DNA of 64,000 bases, taken from contig NC_021681.1 in assembly GCF_000247815.1 (NCBI RefSeq), positions 7,230,862-7,294,861 on the forward strand, written 5' to 3'. Each line of letters starts with the position of its first letter. Position 1 is the stretch's first letter. A program made the position numbers and the translations under genes. The notes beneath the pieces were generated by a model, which saw only the letters and a list, made by a program, of their open reading frames with translations, searched no databases and was not told where the DNA came from. This stretch comes from Ficedula albicollis. Lineage: Eukaryota; Chordata; Aves; Passeriformes; Muscicapidae. This document shows, piece by piece, positions 1 through 11,000 of the stretch.

Positions 1-569
1 ACTTACAGTCTACAACACACAAAAGCAATACAGAAAGAGCAAACCCAAAAATAATAGTCCTTTACAAATTCCCACTTCTAATACAAATCTGTGAGAATTA
101 ATTCACACTGCTTAGCCATTCCATCACAATAGTTCAAGCAAATTCATAAAAGAATTAAGCAAGGCAAGTTGCTATTTTGGTGTAATAAGTACAATATTCA
201 GTATAACTTGTTCACTTCAATCTTGAGAAGAGAGTTGTAGTCACTGCTATTCAAGGTTCTTATTTCATAAAACAGGATACATGGGGAATCAGTGGAAACA
301 TCATCAGAACATATTATCAAGCATTTTTTTCTTCCTTAAAAATGTAGACTTGGCAGTTGCCATGGCACCTTTATGAACCAGAGAGGGAAGATAAAACACT
401 AGGTATGTCAGGATGCAAAGAATCCACAACCCAGCTGTGGACTACTGATGCCTGTTCTTAGCCTTGGGAACTACCGAGCTCGAAAGAAAGTAACCCAGCA
501 CCTTCTTACGTGCTAGGCCAATGGTAACTGGATTCCTTGCTAATAAACAAATCAGACACGACTGCAAGG

Positions 570-617
570 AAAAAAAAACAAACCCACAAAAAACTCCCAA
601 ACAAAAAACCAAAAAAC
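570..617. repeat. A/C-only low-complexity tract
   Basis: An almost pure A and C stretch. Similar tracts, all A/C on the plus strand, occur near 28168-28275, 29704-29749, 36954-37018, 44471-44515 and 48424-48502. Confidence 0.75.
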
Positions 618-993
618 TTGCTATTTGTAAAACTGATCTGTGCCTTAGATTGTTGGAGGAGGCTCTGTCACTGGAGCTCTTTTGTATAAAAGAAACCCCA
701 TTTATCATTACAGCTAAAGTCACACATTTAACTCTGAAATGCCCTTCTCTGGAAGAGTGACATTGCACCTGATCTTCCACATTTATCAGTAACAGAAATA
801 CACTACCTGAAGTTGGGGACAAAAAAAATTTATCATTGTTTAGTGTGGTAACAGAGAGAAACTCAACTGGGGAAGGAAAGAAACAAATGGGAACTGAATA
901 AGTGAAGAGTATCTGGGAGAAGGATGTAATGCAGAGACCACCAAGAAGGGACAGGGGGTGGCTGGGGTGAAAAGCCACTGAGCAGAATGGCTT

Positions 994-1147
994 ATTCTAG
1001 TGACAACACACTGATTTCAACCTGCTGGGAAAAGGCTGAGAATTAATTAGAAAGTGTCAACAAATTAGATATTCTAGTGACAATACACTGATTTCAACCT
1101 GCTGGGAAAAGGTTGAGAATTAATTAGAAAGTGTCAACAAATTAGGA
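994..1147. repeat. Tandem duplication, period 77
   Basis: Two head-to-tail copies, 994-1070 and 1071-1147, each starting attctagtgacaa. They differ by only a few substitutions. Confidence 0.9.
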
Positions 1148-1820
1148 TTAAAGGACAAAAAAAAAATGCACTTAATCCAGGGCAGAGGAGTGCATTTAGC
1201 AGAAGACAAAAACCCCCTAACAATAGCTATCTGACTCCTGAAACAGGTACTGACAATGCTGTTTCCTGTTAAATTATCTCAAAAGTTAAAAGATTGCTTC
1301 TTCACAGCATTGGCTGCTTAATTACTGCTGCACCATCCTCTGGCTGCATGTCTGTAAGGAAAATCCTCTCTAAGGTTTAGCAATACTGGATTTTCAGAGG
1401 GCATTATTTCCACTGCAGCCTCCAGAGTCATGTATTATATAAATAGCATAAAACAAGTTGAGATAAACAAAAAAAAACCAAACAAATCCATTAAAATTTT
1501 TTTAATTGAAACCCATTAGGGGGGAAAACCCAGAGTCTGATGAGAGATTATTGATTTCTCCTGGCAGTTAATAATGTCGCAATTTTGACTCAGGTTTCTT
1601 TATGGCAAAAAAGCCTCCAAGGGGAAGAGTGCATGTTTATAACTAGCAATTGTGGTATGTTAGATACAGATCAATGTGAATTTAAATAAACTGAGAACAG
1701 CAGGAAAGAGGAAAGAAGTTGTGCATAGCTCCAAAATTGGTCTTTAGCTTAGACGCATCACCCTTAATTTGAGCCTCAGGTCTGAAAGAATTTCAGGGGT
1801 TACACAGTGGAGAGCAAAAC

Positions 1821-2129
1821 GTGTGAGCAGACCCCACATGCCAGAATTTGTATAGCTGTAGCAGCAAGCAGAGAGGATGTGCACTGAACCCCCGCCTCCC
1901 TCCCTCCCTCCACCTTCCATACAGAACCAGCCCCCAGCTTCTCCCTGGTGGGCTGAAAGTGCCCCAGCAGCCAAGGGTGTGAGCAGACCCCACATGCCGG
2001 AATTTGTGTAGCTGTAGCAGCAAGCAGAGAGGACGTGCACTGAACCCCCGCCTCTCTCCCTCCACCTTCCATACAGAACCAGCCCCCAGCTTCTCCCTGG
2101 TGGGCTGAAAGTGCCCCAGCAGCCAAGGG
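1821..2129. repeat. Tandem duplication, period about 156
   Basis: Copies at 1821-1976 and 1977-2129 start gtgtgagcagaccccacatg and end agcagccaaggg. The second copy has a shorter ccct run. Open frames of 108-161 codons on the minus strand here are by-products of duplicating stop-poor DNA, and I do not call them genes. Confidence 0.92.
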
Positions 2130-2208
2130 ATGCAGGAGCCAAAGGGATCATCACCCTTTCCCCAGGATCCAGGAATATGATCTACTGCTCCCAGGCCTCC
2201 ACACAGGA

Positions 2209-2486
2209 GCATGTACTGGCTCATAACTCCTCCCTGAACTGAGCCAACCTGCAGGCAGAGCCAACAGGCTACTGGCACGCAAAAACAGGAACCAAGTTTT
2301 CTGTTCGGATGATTTTTAGTCCACCTATTCCTTCATGGTAGGTAAATTCAAAGAACATACTCTGAATAATACTTGTGTTTCCTTTGGGGATGTAAATAGA
2401 GATATTAAGAGCAGGGGATCTGTTGCATGGCAGTGATAGAGCCCAGAGAGCCTTGCTGGTGAGGGACAGATCCTGCAAGAATGATA
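2209..2486 (-). repeat. Interspersed repeat, arm A of an inverted pair, with short open frame
   Basis: The reverse complement of this segment matches 5423-5866 with few differences, apart from an insertion and tandem expansion in the other arm. Similarity begins next to a gcagga sequence resembling a splice acceptor and stops soon after the word gagccagtacatgctc. On the minus strand an open frame of about 68 codons runs to a stop at about 2269 and contains FEFTYHEGIGGLKII. I do not recognise the family; it could be a degenerate retroelement piece or a duplicated pseudo-exon. Confidence 0.75.
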
Positions 2487-3707
2487 AAATACAAATGGGA
2501 ACAGACACATGTTTCCCATAAATTATACTTTTAAGTAAACTCTTCTGAGACAAATGCTTCCAGCTTCCTGAGCTCAACAATTATTTTCAGAATTGAGTAA
2601 GGACTATGGGAGGTTTAGTGAAATGAGTTCAGTTTACCTACTCAATGACCAAGATTTCCTTCACAGCATTGTTGTATTGATTGTCCTCCCAATGCTTTGT
2701 TTAAACACTAATGGATCAGTCATGATTTGCAATGTACATTTACACAAAAGTATTCTGCTATTTCTCTGTTCCAGTCTATAAAGTCTCCAGGACTCCTCAT
2801 CAGATACCAGATATAAATAGACCATTTTTTTGTAAACAAGTACATACCCGATCTGAAAAGCAACATTTACTGCTTTTATGTTATTTGAAGTTTCTAATTA
2901 TTGTAATAGGCAGTAAGTCAGAAGGCTGATGCAAAATTCTGTCCTCTGTCCAGCTTGGGAAAGGGGTGCAAACATCGGTGTGGTAAGTACTGATAGCAAC
3001 TAATCAAAGGAGATTGTGCTGGGAAGAACTCTGTCCTGTCCCTGTGCCTTTCCTTCCATACCCTGAAAACATTTGCAACTCCAAGTCTCTCAAAAAAAAA
3101 AAAAAGGGGGGGCAAAAAAGTCTTGTGAAAAGTCACAGATCATCCTTATGTGATGTTCAAAGCAGTTTCTGAAGTAGAATACTGTGGGTATCAGATGCAG
3201 CTGGAAGAAGTACAACTGATTTTAATTACAGCATTATTCTAGGAGCAATATCCAGAGTGCAGAGGGCACACAGGTCCTTGATCTTTGATCTGCAGCCTTA
3301 TCCTCCTGTGAATCTGCCATCTTTGCAGTAATTAACACACTTGGAAGCCTGCATCATCTGTGACGTATGTTTAAGTTCACTGCAGCTGCATGAAAGCCCA
3401 TCATTGAGCCTTTCACTCTTTGCCAAGCAACTGAAATACACAGGCCTTTAAAGTATTCAGAGGTCTTCAATTTAAGCAGCAAGTATTGAAAACACTAGAA
3501 ATCCCTGCCGTGGAGGTCTCCCTTTGCTCTGTAGGACACCACACAATCACCCATCACAAGCTGCGGTTTGCATTCTGAACAGCAGCAATCAATCACTGAA
3601 TAGAAAGTTACGAGGCACTGTTTGACAGCAGCTTCAAGACCAGCTAAGTAACTACGGCCAGATCTATCAAAAGCTGCACTTAGAAGTAGGAAATACTTCC
3701 AGAGAAT

Positions 3708-3960
<253 letters not shown>

Positions 3961-5422
3961 AAAAAAAGAGCTAATTGGTAAGGTTAGAGGGGAATCAAAC
4001 AGTAACAATACCCCACATACATAAATGTTCAAATGTATTTAGATTTGTGAACACAACTGTTCTTCAATACCTGCTCTGATTTTCACAAGAACAAGCAATT
4101 ATAAAAACCTGCAATCAGAAATGGAATGAGAACAAACGTGAAGAGTGCCACAGCCAAACTTGCACTGCTGTACAAGGGCTGGCTGGATAGAAACACCTTT
4201 AGTGGTAGAGACAGTGTTTGCCCTGGAGCACCAGCTAAATAAGCTCATTTGGTTTCTTGAATGCTGTTTTTGTTGCAGGACAGTAATGGATGGATCAGTG
4301 AATATGTGATAACAAACGATGCGATTCCAGGATGTCAAACTGCCCCATGGCAAAGTGGCTTTAAACTTCCTCTTCACATGATCAGATTAACACTCAGGTC
4401 TACACAAAAGTTTAGTTCATAAGTTTATTTCTATCCACGGGTTCACATGTTTAAAAAAAAAAAAGACTTTGACTTTCTCAGGGATAGTTTAGAAAGCTAT
4501 CCTTCCTCTTCCAGCAAAATTATCCCACGAGAAATCAGATGGGAATTTTTCTCTCTGCAATCTCACAGACCACAGCTATCCTCTTCCACTTAGTCTCTTT
4601 CATTTTATAATTTCTACCAAACTCATTCACATCCTCCTCCTGTGTTTTCATCTTTCTAGAGCTCCCTTGAGCAGCCCTGTGAAAGCTAGAAAGGAATGCA
4701 GAACAATTCTTTGTGTGGACGTGATGGACCAAGCTGAGCTGTACTTTGCTTAGTTTGGCAGATATTCACAGTATTATAAAAACTGCTTTCGCAAACAAAT
4801 ATTCAGTTTGCAAAAGTCTCTCTCCTCCACAATCCAAGAAAAAGACTGTCAGCACATCATTCTGCAATGACTGAGTAATTGCAAAATACTTAAGATACTT
4901 GGATATTCCCCTGTATGAAAGCACTTGGGAAGCTGCTGTTTAGCATCTAGCTGTAAAATATGCAGGGCTTCCGTGGATAAAAATTCTTTCCACCAGAGCT
5001 TATTACAGATGTTAAGAAAAGGTAATCTTAAGCAGGGTCAAACTATTTAATTTTGTTTCTACTTGGTATGAGAGATATAAAATGAACAGAGAATTAATTT
5101 TTGACAGAAAAAAAATTGAGACCACTCCATCCCAACAGAAAAGAATAGCAAATTCTTGTAGAAATTACTAACTGAAAGGCAGGTGTTGAACACTTGCTCT
5201 TACTGCCTTCTTTAAAGACCAAGTTCCATTCAAAGAGTCCAAAATAACATGAAAATGTTGCCCAGTAATCTATTTTTTCCTATATATTTATATTTGTAGC
5301 TCCTACTACACCTCAGATAATAGTTTCAGACAAGAACCAAGCTCCACTTGCTACCTTGCCCATTATTTTATTCCCCAGCCTCCAGCAGCTGAGAAGTGAA
5401 CAGAAGTGAATAGCACCCCTTC

Positions 5423-5866
5423 ATGCAGGATTTGGCCTCACCAGCAAGGCTCCCTGGGCTCTATCAGCAGTTACTGAGCACTGCCATGCAACAGATCCCC
5501 TGCTTTTGACATCACTATTGACATCCCCAAAGGAAACACAAGTATTATTCAAAGTACATTCTTTGAATTTACCTACCACGAAGGAATAGGTGGACTAAAG
5601 ATCATCCAAACAGAAAACTTGGTTCCTGTTTTTGCGTGCCAGTAGCCTGCTGGCTCTGCCTGCAGGCTGGCTCAGTTCAGGGAGTTATGAGTAAAACTTG
5701 GTTCCTGTTTTTGCATGCCAGTAGCCTGCTGGCTCTGCCTGCAGGTTGGCTCAGTTCAGGGGATCATCCAAACAGAAAACTTGGTTCCTGTTTTTGCGTG
5801 CCAGTAGCCTGCTGGCTCTGCCTGCAGGCTGGCTCAGTTCAGGGAGTTATGAGCCAGTACATGCTC
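5423..5866 (+). repeat. Interspersed repeat, arm B of an inverted pair
   Basis: This is the inverted counterpart of 2209-2486, about 2.9 kb away. The same peptide frame is open here on the plus strand, around FEFTYHEGIGGLKII (about 5566-5610), and ends at the same tag stop after the residues FACQ. Arm B carries about 13 extra bases near 5490 and a threefold tandem expansion of its right part (5614-5858). Confidence 0.75.
5614..5858 (+). repeat. Three-copy tandem repeat inside arm B, period 79-83
   Basis: The word aaaacttggttcctgttttt starts at 5614, 5693 and 5776, each time followed by the same agtagcctgctggctctgcc segment. The first junction is ...gagttatgagt and the second reuses the gatcatccaaacag lead-in, so the two duplication events had different breakpoints. 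Confidence 0.92.
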
Positions 5867-6646
5867 TGGTGTGTGAATTGGGCACAGACCTGGCAAAGCC
5901 CACACCTTCCTGTGCATGAAGAACTGGACAGCACACACCTCTGCAACTCACCTTCTGCTGGGGCAATGCTTGGAGGTCACAACAGCAACATGCTTCTCCT
6001 TGTTACGTAACAATTTCATTAGATATCGCCCTATTAGATCAGAAACAGCTCATGCTTATCCAAAAACCTGGATTTCTGGACAATATCCAGAGAGAGTGAA
6101 CTAAGGAACAGAGCTCTCTTTCAGAAAAACTGCTGAAAGCAGTGTTTGACCAGAGTTTCCAGATTCTTGGGGATCCACAGCTGCTTCTGAGGGTCCTGAG
6201 AAGGCAACTACAGAAAGAAAGTTGTCTGGCCAGTGTTCAAGTATGTTTATGCACACCATGTAAGAGTTTCCACTACTACAGGAAATTTTCACAGGATCCA
6301 CAAATCCTATTTGGAAACCACAGATTTAAAACATATCCTCCAGTAAACAAGAGTTTTACTGTTAAATATACCCAGGAAGTTTCTCAATATCTTTTTCTCA
6401 GCCTGTTCAGTTTCTTTGGACATAGAATTCTTGCCACTCTGCCTGTCAAAAAGAAGGCATTTTGATACAATCCATACCATCATCACAAGGCACGACAGAG
6501 ACATATTCATTGTGGGCAGTAAATATGGGGTGCAGCCTCCTCACAGTTGAAGCATCTGCTCCCCCCAGCATACTGTCCACAGCAAAAAGAGAAAGAAAAC
6601 CCCCTACACGAGGAAACCTGAGAGGGGAATGGAGAAACGCGATAAC

Positions 6647-6652
6647 ACTTAC
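6647..6652 (-). other. SPSB4: Splice donor of SPSB4 coding exon (GTAAGT)
   Basis: The minus strand reads GACC|GTAAGT immediately after codon Asp231, a perfect consensus donor. The break falls after the first base of the next codon, where SPSB4-family proteins continue with proline, so the position and phase fit the family gene structure. Confidence 0.9.
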
Positions 6653-7346
6653 GGTCAAGTCCATTGATGTATCTCATTGTAATTTCACAGTGCCCCCAAA
6701 CTGCACTGACTATAGGGTAAAGTTTTTTCCCTTTTAGTCCTCTGAAGGCCACTCCAAGATACTGTCCGTCGACCATGAAGCTAAGCGTCCCTTCGTCCAT
6801 ATCCAAAACCACCAGTAAGGAGTCTGGGAGTACAAAAGACTCATCTGGTTCCAAAAAGACGGGGTACGTGACCCCGGGCTGGTTTTTACAGTTGTGGTAG
6901 AGTTTGTTGCGCCCCAGATCCCAGCCCCAGGATTCGCTGTTGCTGCCAACCAAGGACGTGTATCCCACCGAGTGCAGCGGCGCCTCGGCCGTGGAGACGC
7001 CCACCACGGCGTGAGTGCCCCGCTGCCGCGTGGGCCAGTGGATCTGCCACACGTGCAGGCCCCGCGTGTAGCCCACCTTGCCCCGGATGCAATCCGTGCT
7101 CTGGGCCACCGGGTGTCTGTGAAAAGTCAGTTTGTCGTCTTCCTTTACAAATATATTTAACGAGCGATCCTCGTTATTCCAAGCGTGTTTGTACTGCACC
7201 TCCAGCTTGGCAGGGGGCATATCCAGCAGCATGTCCAGGCGCGCGGGCTTGCAGAAATCCGGGCCTCTCAGCTCGCGTTTCACGGGCCTATAAGGGGGCT
7301 CCCTCACATCCACAGACTTTATGCTCCCTGAGATTTTCTGGCCCAT
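6653..7346 (-). CDS. SPSB4: SPSB4 first coding exon (residues 1-231), SPRY domain; 3' part of gene off-window
   Basis: SPRY-domain SOCS-box protein 4. Members of this family are substrate receptors of Elongin B/C-Cullin E3 ubiquitin ligases: the SPRY domain binds short Asp/Glu-Ile/Leu-Asn-Asn-Asn motifs (iNOS, PAR-4 and VASA-type partners) and the C-terminal SOCS box recruits the ligase. Seen: the frame opens with [17 protein letters not shown], has the conserved [11 protein letters not shown] (residues 75-85), [11 protein letters not shown] (107-117), ESWGWDLGR (138-146), DEGTLSF (184-190) and SAVWGHCE (214-221), and ends at INGLD (227-231). Peptide-pocket residues known in the family are present: Arg77, Pro79, Ala81, Tyr129 and Trp217. 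The N-terminus, the [14 protein letters not shown] stretch and YINGLD match SPSB4 better than SPSB1. After Asp231 there is one more base and then a consensus donor, so the following intron is phase 1. The 42-residue SOCS-box end expected from a 273-residue family member is not in the window. Residues 152-153 are Asn-Cys where paralogues usually have Asp-Gly. The start has a good context (G at -3, G at +4). Translation past 6653 is intronic readthrough. Confidence 0.93.
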
Positions 7347-7355
7347 TGCTTGGCT
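7347..7355 (-). other. SPSB4: Splice acceptor and 7-base 5' UTR of SPSB4 coding exon
   Basis: On the minus strand a pyrimidine-rich run (about 7357-7380) ends in ctgcag; the AG is at 7355-7354, so the exon begins at 7353, only seven bases before the ATG at 7346. This implies that the rest of the 5' UTR lies on an upstream exon. Seen directly as an acceptor match; its use is inferred. Confidence 0.8.
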
Positions 7356-7945
7356 GCAGGTTTACAAAGGAGAAAGGAAAGTTGACTTTGGCCCAATGTC
7401 ACCTCATGAAAGCACCGTTACACCGAGCCAGGGACCTGACAAGCTGACTGGATTTACTCCTCCTGTTCGGAGTTTTTTAGCAGCAATGTTTTCAGAGTAA
7501 AATATGCTCCTGAAAGAAAGCAGAAAGTTTCCAGTTAGTTTAAGAAGGCCAATAGAAAACCCACAGCATATTTTTGAAGCGCTTCTTCTCATCCCTAGGA
7601 GCTATTTTAAACACCAGAGCTAAATTCTCTCCTCCCTGTGCAGTGTCCTGCAGCACTAACCAGGCTGCCAGCAGGATGCGGAGCCCACCAGCGCACGCAG
7701 CGCAGACAGTCATTTCCTCCAATTCATGATAGGATGCAGACATTCCTCACCTTCTGCCCTTCCACCTATTTTGTCTGGCCAAGTTCACAGCAGGCCTAAA
7801 GCAGGCAGATGCTGTTCCCCAACAACAGTGATAAACTTTATGTGCAGCAGTAGCTTCACTTTCACTTGTGCTTTTGGTTCAGTCTCAAACACACACTGTC
7901 AAAATCTTTTATTCCAGACATGCTCTGTCCTGGGCCCTGGTGACG

Positions 7946-8083
7946 GAGACTGCAGCTTCTCTGCCCTCATTAAAACAAACACAGCAAAATTTAAATGTTT
8001 CTTTTTAACTTACAGAGACTGAAGCTTCTCTGCCCTCATTAAAACAAACGCAGCAAAATTTAAATGTTTCTTTTTAACTTACC
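7946..8083. repeat. Tandem duplication, period 69
   Basis: Copies at 7946-8014 and 8015-8083 each run from gagactg to tttttaacttac, with only a few substitutions. Confidence 0.9.
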
Positions 8084-11000
8084 CTGGCATTAAATAAAAG
8101 GAGAAAAACAACAACAATTCATCAAGATTTTGGCTTTTTTTAAATAAAGGAGCTTAAAAAAAAACAAAGGAGGGAATTGGGGAAAAAGAGCCATGGAAGG
8201 ACAAATGAAGAATGGCAGTTTCAGTTCTTTGGCAAACATTTCTAATGGGTAGCTACTGCAACTGGGGATGCTCCTAATGCTAATGGACAGCAGGCTAATC
8301 CACAGTTCCTGCAGTTCCTGTATTTCAGTACTCAGCTGACCTGGAACACAGTAAGACATCATGGGGAACACATGATTTTGAAATGTATTATATCTCTGCT
8401 TCCACAGACAAACAGAGCAAAAAAGCACCAGGAGAAGCTTCTCTGGAGCCCGGATAAGTTAGATTTGTTCACATTTTAGAGCTCAGGTAGAGTGTAGAAA
8501 CAAATCAAGAATCTCTGAAAGCACTAAAGGAGTGAAAATGAAGACAAAGTCCTATAAACTCAAATAGGTGATTGACATGGGATCAAGTAGAGTATCTGCA
8601 GCAGCAGACATACTTCTGTCCTCTAGCAAAACAGTGCCAAGTCCAGGAATGCTCAAATATAGCAGAGTAGACCCACTCTATTTATTGACAGAGTAATGAT
8701 ATGCTTCAAGAAGCAAAAAATCTCCACACTCTCAAGAGGCTGAAGAGCCCAGGTGACACTTGGTTGTCAAAATACCAGACAAGAGATGAGCAGAAATGTT
8801 CTTGCAAAAAACATTCTGCAATATTTCACTTGATAAGTCAAGCCCAGATTCTTCCTTTTAAAGAACTTCTACTCCAAACACACAGTCCCATTCCAAATAT
8901 AATTTCTGAAAGAAGATAAGAAACATGTTTGCACAATAAAAGGGATCAAAAAAGTTTAGGGAAAAACCCTAGAAAATGTACTGAGTCTGAGAAGTGAATG
9001 AAGTCCTTTTACTATTTCCAGTGGCAAATAACATATAAAGTATTTTCTGCATGTATTAAATACAGAAATTAAACAACATCTATGTTATGTGAAAGTCTTC
9101 TTTAAAGAAAAAGAAAAGTACAAAGGTGATTTTCAAAACCACTTGACAGTTAAGTTACTACAGGAACATATTTTCTGGTGGCCGATTCCCACCAGGGCGT
9201 ATGCACACACATCAGTGTAAAAGAACCAACTCATTGCAACTACTTTCAATGTCTGAAAATTAAACAATATACATAAGTATCCAACCTGCTCATATCGCAT
9301 TTTCAGGAAGACTCAATTCACAGGAGCTCTCCACGTGAGGTCAATTTCAATGACCCCCTTATTCCTTTCCAAACCACGTAAGAGGAACCCAAAACTTCAG
9401 ACAGCAATTACATTTAAGTTGCTGCTTCCCATTTCCAATAGTGCAGAAGAACTCATGGGTTGTTTCAAAGCTATAATGCCAATTTGGCCCAGCAAAGCAA
9501 GTTCAGTACTTTATTCCATACCTATAATCCCAGGAGAAATTAAATAGTGACAATAATACACAGGGAAGCAATGGGAGCAAATGGTGTAAGCAAACTTTCA
9601 TAGGAGGACATGCTCAGAGATTGAGTAGTTCCTTCTAAAAAGTGATTATTTGAGCTCGAATGGGAATGAAAAGGGAAAACATCAGACTTTCAAAGGGAAC
9701 ATCAGTGGTATCTATCTGAGATTTAGCTCTACACGCCTTTGAAAATTTCTACTTTAAGCACAACTGCCACATTCCTGTCAGGGGGCTGAGGGGAGACAGT
9801 CGGGGAAGTCCTCAGTGCATCCTGCTATATCACTTCCTGATCACATGAGAAACTAAACTTGGCACAGATGTTTGTCTGGCAAATCACCAAGAAACTATAA
9901 ACACTGAATTGACTCACTTGGCAAGCCACATACATTCTTCCTCATGTGCCCCAAACTGTAACATCAATAGGCTGCCAATAGATAGATCAGTAATTCAGAG
10001 GAGAAAAATGCATCATTATGAGTACCTTGATATACACAACTGTGCCTGCACTCTGGGATGCCCTCAGTAAGTACTTCGATTTGAAACTGTATCTTACAAT
10101 GTCTTTCATCACACACAAATATAACCACATAAATTAAGTATATAATGGAATATTCTGCCAAATAGCTTTGTATGGACATAGTATGGAACAATAGTGGAAA
10201 AATCTTACAGTTAGGCAGCTCTGATTGCTGGAGCTGAGTAGTAGCTGAGATGAAGACTTTGTGTGAGGAGCAGCCTTGCCTCCCAACACTGGCAGCAGCA
10301 ACGTGAGCTCCATGGGGAGCAACTCATCCATGAAGTCCTCCTGGCAGCTCACACCATCCCCTTGGGTGCTTGCAGGAGCAACATGTCTCAAAGGCCAGAT
10401 GATCTGTTGCCTTGCCTGTGTCGTGTCCTTTCACACCAAGCAGATGGCAGAGACCCAGCTGAGCAGGGAACAGCAGGCAAGCAGCTCTTTGCCCTCCACC
10501 CGATCAGGAGCTGCTGTTGGAGTGACACAGTTCACCAGGGCCCAGCATGTCTCCACCAACAAAACTCTCCCTACTTCCACAGGACACACACTTGCAGGGC
10601 AGAAGCCTCAAAGTCATACTTGCCCCACTGCTATCGGGATCTGCAGGCAGCTTCTCCTCACAGCCGCAGCTGTGGGAAAGCCGTGCACATTCCCACAGAG
10701 GGAAGGAGAGTGCCAAACAATTCATCTGGCAAAGGTACCCCAGACTGGCTTCCTGTCTGCAGCACTGGATGAATACACTACACAGCATTACCAAAAGCTG
10801 TGGGCTAGGGACAAAAGATTATTCCTGTCAGACTCGTTAGTGTTCAACCCACTCACAGAAATATTTGGTTGTAAAACCTTCTTACCGTCTTCTGAGTTAA
10901 TAAAAACTTGTCAAAGCAGAGCGTCATTTGACTGCTCTTTTTGCAATCTTACACCTTGTAGAGAAATTCAGATTTCCTTGGCTAAATCTTTCCACCAGAT

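Noticed and set aside
1744..2278. Minus-strand frames of 108-161 codons
   Set aside because: They repeat the same peptide because of the 156-base duplication, lie in several overlapping frames, and have no recognisable domain.
5614..5858. CRISPR-like direct repeats
   Set aside because: The units are 79-83 bases with no distinct spacers, in a vertebrate nuclear context. It is a tandem duplication.
6507..6652. Continuation of the SPSB4 frame to 279 residues
   Set aside because: A consensus donor follows Asp231 in the correct phase, and the downstream translation bears no resemblance to a SOCS box. It is intron readthrough.
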